Positions 40,675 to 49,863 of a stretch of DNA of 64,000 nucleotides are shown here, piece after piece. Under the pieces are notes generated by a model. It ran no database searches and was not told the DNA's origin. It worked only from the letters and a program-made list of their open reading frames with translations. Numbering within the stretch: position 1 is the first letter of the stretch; each line of letters opens with the position of its first letter. The DNA is from Achromobacter pestifer. GTDB lineage: Bacteria > Pseudomonadota > Gammaproteobacteria > Burkholderiales > Burkholderiaceae_B. Position numbers and translations under genes: made by a program. The stretch is taken from NCBI RefSeq assembly GCF_902859625.1, contig NZ_CADIJX010000005.1:124001-188000 (forward strand). The letters are read 5' to 3'.

Positions 40675-41724
40675 ATGGATATCCGCATTCAAAATCTTTG
40701 CATCTCGTATAGCAGCCAGCGCGTCATCGACGGGCTGAACCTGGACATTGCTCCGGGGTGTTTCTTCACCTTGCTGGGCCCTAGCGGTTGCGGCAAGACA
40801 ACCCTGCTGCGCACAATCGCCGGCTTCATTCCGATCGAGTCTGGCCGCCTGCTGTTTGGCGGCAAAGACGTCACGCACGTGCCTGCGCACCAACGCAACA
40901 TCGGCATGGTGTTCCAGGACTACGCGCTCTTTCCCAACCGCAGTGTCTTCGACAATGCGGCCTACGGCCTGCGCGCCCGGAAAGTCGCCCCGGCCCTGAT
41001 CAAACAAAGAGTGGAGGCCGCGTTGGACCGCGTGGGCCTGGCCCAATACGGCAAGCGTCTGCCCGCCGAACTTTCCGGTGGCCAACGCCAACGTGTGGCG
41101 CTGGCCCGCGCCCTGGTCATCCAACCCCAGGTCTTGCTGATGGACGAGCCTCTGTCGAACCTGGATGCCAAACTGCGCATCCAAGTCAGACAGACCATCG
41201 CGGAATTGCAGCGTGAAGCGGGCATCACCACCGTCTTCGTCACCCATGACCAGGAAGAAGCGCTTGCGCTGTCCGATCAGATCGCGGTCATGGAAAAGGG
41301 GCGCGTCGCGCAGTTGGGAACGCCGCGCGAGATCTACGGAAACCCCGCCAGCGGATATGTCGCCGACTTCATTGGCTCGGCCAACCTGCTGCCGGTGGAA
41401 TGCATCGCCCCCGCGGCCGGCGCGGTGCGGCTGGACGTGGACGGGCACGCCGTTGCCGCGCATGCGCCTGGGCCGCTGAACGGCCCCGCGATGCTGATCG
41501 CGCGGCCAGAAGACATCCGCCTGACCGCAGCATCGAGCGTCGGCATACCCGCGCGCATCGTTGCGGAACAGTACCTGGGCATCAAGATGCACTACCGTGT
41601 GCAATTGCCCGGCGGCCGCCTCATGAATGTGGACGTGCACGGCGGACAGGCCTCGCCGCTGGCCCGGGGCATGGCGGTCAGCCTGGTATTCGATCCGAGC
41701 AAAACGCTGGTGCTGACATCATGA
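40675..41724 (+). CDS. ABC importer ATP-binding protein (FbpC/AfuC-like)
   Basis: The 349-residue ATPase has Walker A LGPSGCGKTT, the signature LSGGQRQRVALARAL, Walker B LLMDEPLSNLD and the switch THDQEEAL. A C-terminal TOBE-like domain (about residues 240-349) is typical of iron, 2-aminoethylphosphonate and hexose-phosphate importers. The ATG at 40675 follows AGGAG and begins MDIRIQNLCISYSSQRVID. Its stop overlaps the permease start (ATGA). Together with the permease and binding protein it forms a complete importer. Confidence 0.92.
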   Translation: MDIRIQNLCISYSSQRVIDGLNLDIAPGCFFTLLGPSGCGKTTLLRTIAGFIPIESGRLLFGGKDVTHVPAHQRNIGMVFQDYALFPNRSVFDNAAYGLRARKVAPALIKQRVEAALDRVGLAQYGKRLPAELSGGQRQRVALARALVIQPQVLLMDEPLSNLDAKLRIQVRQTIAELQREAGITTVFVTHDQEEALALSDQIAVMEKGRVAQLGTPREIYGNPASGYVADFIGSANLLPVECIAPAAGAVRLDVDGHAVAAHAPGPLNGPAMLIARPEDIRLTAASSVGIPARIVAEQYLGIKMHYRVQLPGGRLMNVDVHGGQASPLARGMAVSLVFDPSKTLVLTS

Positions 41725-43373
41725 AGCGGCTGATCCACTCGCTCCGGTCGCCCTGGACCTGGCTATCCCTGGCAGTTTTGGCGGTACTGGCCGTCTTCCT
41801 GGTCTGGCCCGTGCTGAACATCTTGTCGTCCAGCGTGCTGGCTCGCAACGACGACGGCCAATCGGGATGGCAACTGCTGATGGCGGACCCGCGTTACCTG
41901 CGCGCCATCGGCAACACGTTGATGCTGGGCGCAGGCGTGACCCTGCTGGCCACCTGCATCGGTGTGCCGCTGGCCTATCTGACTGCCCGCCACCGCTACC
42001 CCGGCAAGACGCTGGTATCGATCCTGCCCCTGATCACGCTCGTCATCCCCGAGGTGATCGGCGCGCAGACCTGGCTGATGATCCTGGGCAACAACGGCGT
42101 GCTGACGCGAGCCCTGCGCGACGGCCTGGGCCTTACCCCTCCGTCGTTCTATGGCTGGCCCGGACTGCTGACGGTCATGACCTTCACCTATTACGCCTAT
42201 ATCTACATCGGCACGCTGGCGGCGATTCGGGGTTTCGACGTGCAGCTGGAGGAAGCCGCACAAAGCCTGGGCACATCGCCCCCCCTGTCGCGGCTGAAGA
42301 TCATGGTGCCCGTCGTCATGCCCGCCGTCCTGGCCAGCGCCCTGCTGGTGTTCACGATGGTGGTGGGAAACTTCGCCACCTCGATGATCCTGGGTCATCA
42401 AATCGAACTGCTGTCAGTGCTGACCTACCAGGCCTCGGTGTCCGAGACCGGCAGCGATCCGGTCATGCAGAGCACGCTGGCAACCACGTCGATCTCGCTG
42501 GTGATGCTGGTGCTGTTCGTCCAACGCTGGATCGTCTCGCGAGGACGCTATGAGATCACGCAGGGGCGCGGCGCACCCGTGACCTCGATGCGCGGCCCCC
42601 GCGCACTGATGATGGCGGGCGCCGCCATGACCGTCATGATGCTGTCCATGCTGCCGCTGGGCACCCTGGCCGTGGGCGCCTTCACGCGGGCGCATGGCCC
42701 GGTGATGCGCTGGGGGGAATGGACGGTCGCGAACCTTGAGCGCGTGCTGATCAGCGCGCCAGCGCCCGTCTTGAACTCCATCGTCTATGCAGGCATCGCC
42801 ACGCTGATCGCCATCGCCTTCAGCACCCTTGCCAGCTACCTGATCGTCAAGAAGCGCAACCTGCTGACGCCCTGGCTGGACTACCTGAGCTCAATCCCGC
42901 TGGCGTTGTCCGGCACCGTCATCGGCATCGGCCTGCTGATGACCTTCGGCCACGGCGCATTCGACCTGTCGGGCACGGCTTCGCTGATCGTGCTGGCGTA
43001 CATCGTCCGACGCCTGCCGTTTGGCGTGCGCAATGCCTCGTCCACGCTCTTCAACTTGCCTGACTCGATCGAGGAAGCCTCCGTCAGCCTTGGCGTGCCA
43101 CCGCTGGCGTCCTTCCTGAAAGTCGTGCTGCCGTTGATGGTGCCGGCCATCGCTGCCGCAGCCGTGCTGACATGGACCACCACGGTGTCGGAGCTCAGTG
43201 CGTCGGTCATCGTGTATTCACCCGGGCACGAAACGCTACCCATCCAGATATTCCGGCTGATTGACAGCGGTCTCATGGCCCAAGCGTCCGCCTATGGGCT
43301 GGTGCTGATCACCGTGATCCTGGCGCCCGTGTTGCTGGCGACGCGGATATTCAAACTTCGGCTCTTCGCCTGA
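41721..43373 (+). CDS. ABC importer permease with two fused transmembrane domains (FbpB/AfuB-like)
   Basis: A 550-residue membrane protein with two BPD_transp_1 halves in one chain, about twelve helices. Each half contains an EAA-type loop that contacts the ATPase: LEEAAQSLGTSPPLSRLKIMV (one residue over one helix turn shown) in the first half and IEEASVSLGVPPLASFLKV in the second. Fused permeases of this type serve Fe(III), phosphonate and sugar-phosphate importers. The start is the ATG overlapping the ATPase stop. The frame is open further upstream only as a shadow of that gene. Confidence 0.9.
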   Translation: MKRLIHSLRSPWTWLSLAVLAVLAVFLVWPVLNILSSSVLARNDDGQSGWQLLMADPRYLRAIGNTLMLGAGVTLLATCIGVPLAYLTARHRYPGKTLVSILPLITLVIPEVIGAQTWLMILGNNGVLTRALRDGLGLTPPSFYGWPGLLTVMTFTYYAYIYIGTLAAIRGFDVQLEEAAQSLGTSPPLSRLKIMVPVVMPAVLASALLVFTMVVGNFATSMILGHQIELLSVLTYQASVSETGSDPVMQSTLATTSISLVMLVLFVQRWIVSRGRYEITQGRGAPVTSMRGPRALMMAGAAMTVMMLSMLPLGTLAVGAFTRAHGPVMRWGEWTVANLERVLISAPAPVLNSIVYAGIATLIAIAFSTLASYLIVKKRNLLTPWLDYLSSIPLALSGTVIGIGLLMTFGHGAFDLSGTASLIVLAYIVRRLPFGVRNASSTLFNLPDSIEEASVSLGVPPLASFLKVVLPLMVPAIAAAAVLTWTTTVSELSASVIVYSPGHETLPIQIFRLIDSGLMAQASAYGLVLITVILAPVLLATRIFKLRLFA

Positions 43374-43409
43374 GCCAAGTGCATTCAACCCTAGCGCAAG
43401 AGGCATCCC

Positions 43410-44429
43410 ATGATCCACACTCCTTCGTTCACCCGCCGCCAATGGCTCAAGCTGCTGGCCGCCAGCGGCGGCGCATGCGCGCTCCCTGCCCGCACCTGGG
43501 CCCAACGCGCCGAGCAGGTCGTGCTGTACACGACCCTGAACTCGCAATCGGTGGAAACCGCCAGCGACATCGCCCGCGACGTACTGCCCAACATCCGTCC
43601 CAGCGCCGTGGTGGGTGGCAGCAGCCAGTTGCTCAAACGGATCGAGGCTGAGGCCGCCCGACCCAAGAGCGACCTGTTCTGGACATCCAGCGCCAACGTC
43701 ATGCATGGCTACCGGGCATTGTTTGAATCCTACCTGTCGCCCGAAGCCGCGGCGATTCCGGACGCGTTGCATGGCCCCGACAACCTCTGGACAGCCGCCA
43801 ATGTCCATATCGTCGTGGGCATGGTCAATGCGCGTCAGTTGCCCGGCGCCGCGCCTGCCTCCTGGGCCGACCTGACCGACCGCCGCTTCAAGGGCAAGGT
43901 CATCATCGGCGACCCTGGCAATAGCTCCACCGCCTACTCCGCGTTGTGGGGCATCGAGCGCGTGCTGGGCGCCGATGGCCTGAAAGCGCTGGCCCGCAAC
44001 GTCAGCATCTCCAGCTCGGCCTCGCATGTGGTGCGCAGCGTGGGGCAAGGCGAGTACGCGGTGGGCATCACCTTCGAGTCCACTGCCTACCCTTACGTGG
44101 CCGGTGGCCAGAAAGAGATCAGTATCCTCTACCCCCAGGACGGCACCTTCATCGTGGCCGACAACATGGCCCTGGTGAAGAACGCGCCGAACCTGAGCGC
44201 CGCCAAGCGCATGTATGACTTGCTGCTGTCACACCAGATGCAACTGGCGCTGCTGCAAAACGCATTCCGACGCCCCAGCCGGAACGATATCGACGTCAGC
44301 AAGTATCTGGACATGCCATCGCTTGCCGACATCAAGATCATCGCGGCGGACGAAGCCGAGGCGGCTGCCGACCGCGATGCCTTCCTGCGCCGCTGGCGTG
44401 CGCACGTCGCTGCCACGCGCGGAGCCTGA
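43410..44429 (+). CDS. Extracellular solute-binding protein of Fbp/Afu-type importer
   Basis: The 339-residue binding protein begins with a Tat-like signal (TRRQWLKLLAASGG...) and a cleavage site near RTWA. The mature protein has VVLYTTLNSQSVETA, the form seen in AfuA/FutA/PhnS-like proteins, and SSSASHVVRSVGQGEYAVGITFE. I see no run of tyrosines that would mark a ferric-iron binder, so an organic ligand is more likely. It is the last gene of the cluster and is followed by a terminator. Ligand identity is not decidable from sequence alone. Confidence 0.88.
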   Translation: MIHTPSFTRRQWLKLLAASGGACALPARTWAQRAEQVVLYTTLNSQSVETASDIARDVLPNIRPSAVVGGSSQLLKRIEAEAARPKSDLFWTSSANVMHGYRALFESYLSPEAAAIPDALHGPDNLWTAANVHIVVGMVNARQLPGAAPASWADLTDRRFKGKVIIGDPGNSSTAYSALWGIERVLGADGLKALARNVSISSSASHVVRSVGQGEYAVGITFESTAYPYVAGGQKEISILYPQDGTFIVADNMALVKNAPNLSAAKRMYDLLLSHQMQLALLQNAFRRPSRNDIDVSKYLDMPSLADIKIIAADEAEAAADRDAFLRRWRAHVAATRGA

Positions 44430-44460
44430 CGCGAAGCCCCGGGGGCTGCCGCCCCCACAG

Positions 44461-44484
44461 AAAAGCGGCCCGAAGGCCGCTTTT
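44461..44484. terminator. Bidirectional intrinsic terminator
   Basis: A perfect 10-bp stem (44461-44470 with 44475-44484) on a CGAA tetraloop carries A4 and T4 at its ends. It separates the solute-binding protein gene from the convergent TonB receptor gene, which ends at 44494. Confidence 0.88.
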
Positions 44485-44493
44485 CCTTTGCAT

Positions 44494-47001
44494 TTACCAG
44501 CGATACCGCAAGCTGGCCTTGACCGAACGCTGATAGCCATACCAGCACCAGGCCTCACTGGTGCAAGACGCGATGTATTCCTTGTCAAACAGGTTCTGCA
44601 CGTTCAGTGCCACCTGCATGCCCTTCAACGACGGCGACACCCGGCCCAGGTCGTAGTCCAGCATCAGGTCGAACAACGTGACGGAAGGCACCTTCATGGT
44701 GTTGGTGTCATTCACATATGACGAGCCGATATAGCGCACACCGCCGCCCACACCCATGCCCGCCAGCGGCCCCTCCTGCAACTGATAGCGCGCCCACGCC
44801 GACGCCTGTTGCGACGGCACGCCCGGCGGGGACTTACCCTTCAGGTCCAGGCCGGCCAGGCTGGGATTGGCCTTGGAGTATTCGTTGTTCATCAACGAAT
44901 ACGCTGCCACCAGCGTCAGCCCACGCATGGGTTCCGTCTTGGCTTCCAGTTCGATCCCCTGGGTGCGCAACTCGCCTGCCTGAATCGAGCACCGGCCGCC
45001 TGCCGTGCCGCAGATGTGAGTCGGATCGGGATCGGTGGTCGTCATGTTTTCGCGGCGGATGTCGAAGGCCGCGAACGACAGCATCGTGGCGCTGCCCGGA
45101 GGCTGGTACTTGATGCCGACTTCGTACTGGTTGCCTTCGATCGGCTTGAACGGCACATTTTGCCAGCCCGTACCCGACTGCGGCTCGAACGATTCGGAAT
45201 AGCTGAAGTAAGGCGCCACGCCGTTGTCAAAGTTGTAGATCACGCCCAATCGGCCCGTGAACGCCTCCGCGCTCAGGGATGACGGCGCAACGCGGCCCGT
45301 CGCGATGGTGGTGGTCTCACCCACCGTGCGTGACCAATCGTAGCGCCCGCCCAACAGTACCGACAGCCGATCGATCTTGATCTGGTCCTGGAAATACAGG
45401 CCCGTCTGGTATTGCCTGGACGTCGCGTCGGTCGAGAAAGCCGGCGTCGGAATGTTCTGATGGTTGTCCGGGTTCAGCACGTACAGCGCAGGCGCCGTGC
45501 CAAAGCCCGACAAGGTGTCCGTCTTCACGTGTTGATAGTCAAAACCCAGCAGCACCGTATGGCCGAAGACCCCGGTGTTGAAGCGCGCCTGCATGTTGTT
45601 GTCGATGGTCAATGCGCCCACATCGACATCGGTGGCAATCGACGCGCGCTGCTGGTACAGATACGTCTTGTCCGTGTAGCCATAGTTGGGCGTCGACGCA
45701 CCGTAGATGCTGCGGTACTTCGCTTCAGAGCGCGTCCAGCGCACGCTTTGCGTCGCCTTGAACGTATCGTTGAAGCGGTGATCCAGTACATAACCCAGCG
45801 AATAGCTCTTGCGATCGCTCTTTTCAAAGTTGGCGTCGCCATCGTAGTAATTCGCGGGCAGGCGAATGCCGTCGGGCGCTGATTGCAGCGTGCGCATCGA
45901 CGACACGGTACCGTACGAACCCATGTCGGGATCGCGCTGGAAATTCGTCAGCACGGTCAGCGAGGTATCCCCATTGGGTTTCCACGTGAATGCCGGTGCG
46001 ACGAAGTAGCGGCGTTCCTTGGTGTCCTTGACCTGGCCGTCCGACATATAGCCCGAGCCCACCAGGCGATAGAGGTACTTGCCCTCTTCGTCCATCGGGC
46101 CGCCGAAATCGAAGTTGGCGCGGCCGTAGTCATAGTTGCCCACCTGCACTTCCACTTCACGCAGCGTCTCTTCCAGCGGACGTTTGCTGACCTGGTTCAC
46201 CACGCCGCCGGGGCCGCCCTGGCCATACATGACCGATGCCGGCCCCTTCAGCACATCCACGCGCTCCAGGCGATAGGCGTCCACTTGCGGCAAGGCGTCA
46301 CGTCCGCCAAAGACGCGCAGGCCGTCCAGATAGGTAGATGCCGAGAAACCTCGCACGCTGAACTGGTCCAGGCGCGTGGCGGTGGCGCCGCGCGATTCAG
46401 TGGCCACGCCGGCCGTGTATCGCAGCACCTGGTTCAAGGTCTGCGCGCCCTGTTCGGTAATCTGTTCGCGCGTGATGACGGACACCGATTGCGGCGTCTC
46501 GATCAGCGGCGTATCCGTCTTGGTGGCGCTGACGCTGGCGCGGGCCACATAGCCCACCGTGGGCGCCAAGGCGCTGTCCGACATACCTGACACCGTTACC
46601 GGCGCCAGCACATGCGTATCGCCCGACGCCGCCGGCGCAGGCACCAGCGTCCAGGTATTGCCCGATTGCGCGCGTGCCTGCAAACCGCTGCCGGCCAGGA
46701 TGCGGGCAAAGCCGGCCCCTACCGAGTACGCGCCATTCAGCCCTTCAGAGCGACGGCCACGCACCAAGGCAGGATCGAACGACAGGATCACACCGGCGCT
46801 GCGCGCGAACTGCGTCAGCGCATCGGCCAACTGGCCAGCGGGAATCTGGTAGCTACGCTGCGCGTTGGCGGCGGCGGGCACAGGTTGCGCCCAGGCAGCA
46901 GGCATGCCGGCGGCAAGCGCGCTCGCGCAGGTGGCCGCCAGCACGGCCATGCGGCCGGCGGTCAGCGTAGTGCGCAAACGCGCGTGAGATGAAGCAGACA
47001 C
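44494..47001 (-). CDS. TonB-dependent siderophore receptor with N-terminal signalling domain
   Basis: An 835-residue outer-membrane receptor. A long signal peptide is followed by an STN (secretin/TonB short N-terminal) domain at about 50-105 (YQIPAGQLADALTQFARSAG). The TonB box region and plug domain follow (ETPQSVSVITREQITEQGA, LDQFSVRGFSASTYLDGLRV, RVDVLKGPASVMYGQGGPGG), then a 22-strand barrel ending in LRYRW with terminal aromatic. The STN domain implies transmembrane signalling to FecR and the sigma factor encoded just upstream. The exact siderophore is unknown; ferric-pyoverdine/coprogen-type receptors are the nearest group. Confidence 0.93.
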   Translation of the reverse strand: MSASSHARLRTTLTAGRMAVLAATCASALAAGMPAAWAQPVPAAANAQRSYQIPAGQLADALTQFARSAGVILSFDPALVRGRRSEGLNGAYSVGAGFARILAGSGLQARAQSGNTWTLVPAPAASGDTHVLAPVTVSGMSDSALAPTVGYVARASVSATKTDTPLIETPQSVSVITREQITEQGAQTLNQVLRYTAGVATESRGATATRLDQFSVRGFSASTYLDGLRVFGGRDALPQVDAYRLERVDVLKGPASVMYGQGGPGGVVNQVSKRPLEETLREVEVQVGNYDYGRANFDFGGPMDEEGKYLYRLVGSGYMSDGQVKDTKERRYFVAPAFTWKPNGDTSLTVLTNFQRDPDMGSYGTVSSMRTLQSAPDGIRLPANYYDGDANFEKSDRKSYSLGYVLDHRFNDTFKATQSVRWTRSEAKYRSIYGASTPNYGYTDKTYLYQQRASIATDVDVGALTIDNNMQARFNTGVFGHTVLLGFDYQHVKTDTLSGFGTAPALYVLNPDNHQNIPTPAFSTDATSRQYQTGLYFQDQIKIDRLSVLLGGRYDWSRTVGETTTIATGRVAPSSLSAEAFTGRLGVIYNFDNGVAPYFSYSESFEPQSGTGWQNVPFKPIEGNQYEVGIKYQPPGSATMLSFAAFDIRRENMTTTDPDPTHICGTAGGRCSIQAGELRTQGIELEAKTEPMRGLTLVAAYSLMNNEYSKANPSLAGLDLKGKSPPGVPSQQASAWARYQLQEGPLAGMGVGGGVRYIGSSYVNDTNTMKVPSVTLFDLMLDYDLGRVSPSLKGMQVALNVQNLFDKEYIASCTSEAWCWYGYQRSVKASLRYRW

Positions 47002-47078
47002 AAAAACTCTCCCTATACGGTGGTCTATCTCTGCCTTTCCGTATGGGAATCGAAAACCTGCAACGCGCCAGGAAAAAA

Positions 47079-47084
47079 ATTTCC
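47079..47084 (-). promoter_or_regulatory. Candidate FecI-type -35 element of the receptor gene
   Basis: GGAAAT on the minus strand, followed by a T-run, resembles -35 elements used by iron-starvation ECF sigma factors. It is about 80 nt upstream of the receptor ATG in the 96-nt fecR-receptor gap. I could not fix the -10 box with confidence. Confidence 0.35.
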
Positions 47085-47097
47085 AACGTGGTCGCTG

Positions 47098-48057
47098 TCA
47101 GACCTCGCGAGGGCCGACCTGTAGCCAATACTGCGTGTGCCGCGTGACGGAGATGGGCAACGCGGGTTCCAGCGCCCTGAGCGCGCGTTCGGCGTCATCC
47201 AACGGAAAGACACCGGACAGCCTCAGGTCGGCCACGGTCGGATCCACGCGGATCACGCCCACGCGCTGACGCGCCAGATACTGGGCGAAATAATCCAGGC
47301 GCCAATCCTTGGCCACCACCAGGCCGTCCACCCAGGCCAGGCGATCCGGGTCCGACGCATTGCGGCTGACGCCGCCACCATCGCCAAAGCCCAGCCGCTC
47401 GCCAGCTGACGCATGCGTCCATACCCCATCACGCAATAACGCGACGCTACCTTCGTAGACGTCCAGCCGTGAGCCTTCGCCGGTACGGCGCAAATCGAAC
47501 CGGGCGCGCTCGGCGCGCAGCTCGCCGTATCCCGTATCCACGCGCAAGGCGTCGACGCCCGAACGCAATTCGGTATTCACCAGGACTTCACCGCGCAGCA
47601 AATCGATGCCGCGCGCCTTGCCGGTCAAGTGCAGACGCACCGCGCTGTCGCTGTTCAAGGTGATGAGCAAGCCGTCGGCCAGCGCCACGCTGCGCCGCTC
47701 TCCCACGCTTGTGCTCAGGTCCGCGGCCAACCGTTGCCACGGCGTATGCCAATAGCCCGCCCAGCCGGTAGCGGCAAGGCCCGTGAACGCCAGCAGCCCG
47801 CGCAGTGCGTCGCGGCGTCCGCGCGACGGCGGTGAGGCCAGCGCGGCATGCGCCAACGCGGCCGGCACCCGGCGTGCGTCGCGGCCAATCGCCTGCAAGC
47901 GGTCCCATGCCTGCTGGTGCGTCGTGTCCGCTTCCAGCCAGGCACGACAGGATTCCCGGTCGTGCGCGTCGGCCAAGCCGGATTGCAGCTTGGCCCACCA
48001 GGCGATGGCCTGGCGCACGACCGGGTCCGGCGGCATGCCGTGCACGGAGTTACTCAT
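47098..48057 (-). CDS. FecR family anti-sigma / sigma regulator
   Basis: The 319-residue inner-membrane regulator has a cytoplasmic N-terminus with the DUF4880/FecR_N block (AIAWWAKLQSGLADAHDRESCRAWL shown in part, ending HQQAWDRLQ). A single membrane helix follows (LLAFTGLAATGWAGYW), then a periplasmic FecR domain (VGERRSVALADGLLITLNSDSAV, LDVYEGSVALL). It relays the receptor signal to the sigma factor. Two close starts exist. The ATG at 48057 overlaps the sigma gene stop by 8 nt and gives the usual N-terminus, so I prefer it over the one at 48069. Confidence 0.9.
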   Translation of the reverse strand: MSNSVHGMPPDPVVRQAIAWWAKLQSGLADAHDRESCRAWLEADTTHQQAWDRLQAIGRDARRVPAALAHAALASPPSRGRRDALRGLLAFTGLAATGWAGYWHTPWQRLAADLSTSVGERRSVALADGLLITLNSDSAVRLHLTGKARGIDLLRGEVLVNTELRSGVDALRVDTGYGELRAERARFDLRRTGEGSRLDVYEGSVALLRDGVWTHASAGERLGFGDGGGVSRNASDPDRLAWVDGLVVAKDWRLDYFAQYLARQRVGVIRVDPTVADLRLSGVFPLDDAERALRALEPALPISVTRHTQYWLQVGPREV

Positions 48058-48583
48058 GAAACGCCGCATAGCACGCGGACATCGCGCGCACCATGTACTG
48101 TTGAACGGAACTCAGGGACACACCCAGGCGCTGGGCGATTTGGGGATAGGTCAGGCCATCCAGCTGCGACAGCAAGAAAGCCGAACGCGCCTTGGGCGGC
48201 AGGCCTTCCAGCAAACGGTCCAGCTGCATCAACGATTGCAACTGCTCAGCCTGTGTCTCGGGTGATGGCGCGTAGGCGTCTGGCACCGTCGCCAGATAGG
48301 CCAGATACGCATGCTCCAGCGCGGCATGACGGCGGTAGTCCACCACCAGCCCCTTGGCGATCGTGGTCAGCAAGGCGCGGGCCTCGTTCACACGTACTGC
48401 CTTGCGCCCCTGAATCACCCGCACGAAGACATCCTGCGCCAAGTCCTCGGCGTGATGTGCGCACCCTAGCTTGCGGCGCAGCCACCCGAACAGCCAGGGA
48501 CGATGATCACGATACAGGCCATCGACAGGCGCGACGGCGACGTCTGCGCACGGGGCCGATGCAGGGAGATAAGGGGAAGACAC
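48050..48583 (-). CDS. ECF sigma factor, FecI-like
   Basis: A 177-residue sigma-70 family member of the iron-starvation group. Region 2 is LYRDHRPWLFGWLRRKLGCAHHAEDLAQDVFVRV, in which the HAEDLAQDVF motif is typical of FecI proteins. Region 4 is LPPKARSAFLLSQLDGLTYPQIAQRLGVSLSSVQQYMVRA. It should direct transcription of the adjacent TonB receptor gene. It is the first gene of the sigma-fecR pair, with a Fur-box-like sequence 45-63 nt upstream, consistent with iron repression. Confidence 0.92.
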   Translation of the reverse strand: MSSPYLPASAPCADVAVAPVDGLYRDHRPWLFGWLRRKLGCAHHAEDLAQDVFVRVIQGRKAVRVNEARALLTTIAKGLVVDYRRHAALEHAYLAYLATVPDAYAPSPETQAEQLQSLMQLDRLLEGLPPKARSAFLLSQLDGLTYPQIAQRLGVSLSSVQQYMVRAMSACYAAFHE

Positions 48584-48627
48584 GATTGAGACTGCGGTGC
48601 GGGACCAGAAGTCTCAAAATCTTAATT

Positions 48628-48646
48628 GATAATGACTTGCGTTACC
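48628..48646. promoter_or_regulatory. Candidate Fur box upstream of the FecI-like sigma gene
   Basis: The plus-strand 19-mer matches GATAATGATAATCATTATC at 13 of 19 positions, including the first eight in a row. Its place ahead of an iron-starvation sigma factor is the expected one. Confidence 0.65.
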
Positions 48647-48693
48647 AATCCTATATCCGTCCGACCCCATAACAGGGGCCGGATGCGGCATAA

Positions 48694-49785
48694 CTACAAC
48701 GTCACGGTCAGCCGGCGTTCCGATTCCAGGTATTCACGCGACTGCATTTCAAGAATGCGCGACACCGTGCGATGGAATTCATTGGCCAGCGCCCCTTCCG
48801 TATAGATCTCTTCCGGCTCGCATTCGGCCGACATGATGAGCTTCACACGGTGGTCATAGAACACGTCGATCAGCCACGTGAAGCGGCGTGCCTCGGACGC
48901 TTGGCGCGGACCCATCTTCGGCACGCCGGACAAGATCACGGCATGGAAGCGATTGGCCAGTTCCAGATAGTCGTTCTGCGAACGCGGGCCGCCACAAAGC
49001 GTGGCGAAGTCGAACCATACGACCGAACCCGCCAACGCCAGCGCGCGAATCTCGCGGTGTTCGATATGCAGCACGGGTTCCTGCGGCGGCGTATCGGCCA
49101 GGCTGTCGAAGGCCTTCTGCAATGCCTGCTGCGCGTGCTCGTCCAGCGGCGTGTGATAGCACTGCACCTGCTCCAGCGAACGGCGGCGGTAATCGATGCC
49201 GGCATCCACGTTCAGCACATCCATGCGCGCCTGGATCAGCGCAATCGCGGGCAGCACGCGGTCGCGGTGCAGGCCGTCGGTGTACAGCGTGGACGGTTCG
49301 TAGTTGGACGTCATCACGAACGATGTGCCGTACTCGAACAGCTTGAACAACAAGCGGTGCAGGATCATCGCGTCGGCCACATCCGACACGTGGAATTCAT
49401 CAAAGCAGATCAGGCGATAGCGCTTGGCGACCCGCTTGGCCACTTCGTCCAAGGGATCCTGCATGCCCTTCACATCTTCCAGTTCGCGATGCACGCCACG
49501 CATGAATTCGTGAAAATGCAGGCGCGTCTTGCGCACAACGGGCACGGTCGCGTAGAAGGCATCCATCAGGAAGCTCTTGCCACGGCCCACTCCGCCCCAC
49601 AGATACACGCCGCGCGGCACGTCGGGCCGGTTCAGCAATTTCTTCAGCGCGTTCGAGCGCATCGACTTGAACTTCACCCATTCGTCGTAGTAGCGCTGCA
49701 AGCGGTCGATGGCCAGCTTCTGGGCCGCATCGGGCTCGTAGCCGCGTTCGGCAAGGGCTTGTTCGTAGTATTCGCGGACGTTCAT
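48694..49785 (-). CDS. zapE: Cell division protein ZapE (AFG1-like ATPase)
   Basis: The 363-residue P-loop ATPase has Walker A WGGVGRGKSFLMDAF, HFHEFMRGVHREL, Walker B LICFDEFHVSDVADAM and FVMTSNYEPSTLY, all hallmarks of the AFG1/ZapE family. ZapE associates with the divisome and FtsZ under stress. A TTG six codons upstream is in frame, but MNVREYYEQAL is the family N-terminus, so I start at 49785. It follows the 2-oxoglutarate dehydrogenase operon and a terminator on the same strand. Confidence 0.93.
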   Translation of the reverse strand: MNVREYYEQALAERGYEPDAAQKLAIDRLQRYYDEWVKFKSMRSNALKKLLNRPDVPRGVYLWGGVGRGKSFLMDAFYATVPVVRKTRLHFHEFMRGVHRELEDVKGMQDPLDEVAKRVAKRYRLICFDEFHVSDVADAMILHRLLFKLFEYGTSFVMTSNYEPSTLYTDGLHRDRVLPAIALIQARMDVLNVDAGIDYRRRSLEQVQCYHTPLDEHAQQALQKAFDSLADTPPQEPVLHIEHREIRALALAGSVVWFDFATLCGGPRSQNDYLELANRFHAVILSGVPKMGPRQASEARRFTWLIDVFYDHRVKLIMSAECEPEEIYTEGALANEFHRTVSRILEMQSREYLESERRLTVTL

Positions 49786-49806
49786 GTCGTGGCTGGAACT
49801 CAAAAT

Positions 49807-49835
49807 AAAAAAAGGGCGGGTCCGTGAACCCGCCC
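49807..49835 (-). terminator. Intrinsic terminator of the 2-oxoglutarate dehydrogenase operon
   Basis: On the minus strand an 8-bp GGGCGGGT/ACCCGCCC stem with a 6-nt loop is followed by a seven-T run. It lies about 28 nt beyond the lpdA stop. Confidence 0.88.
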
Positions 49836-49863
49836 CCTTGGCATCACAAACGCGATGCGTTGA

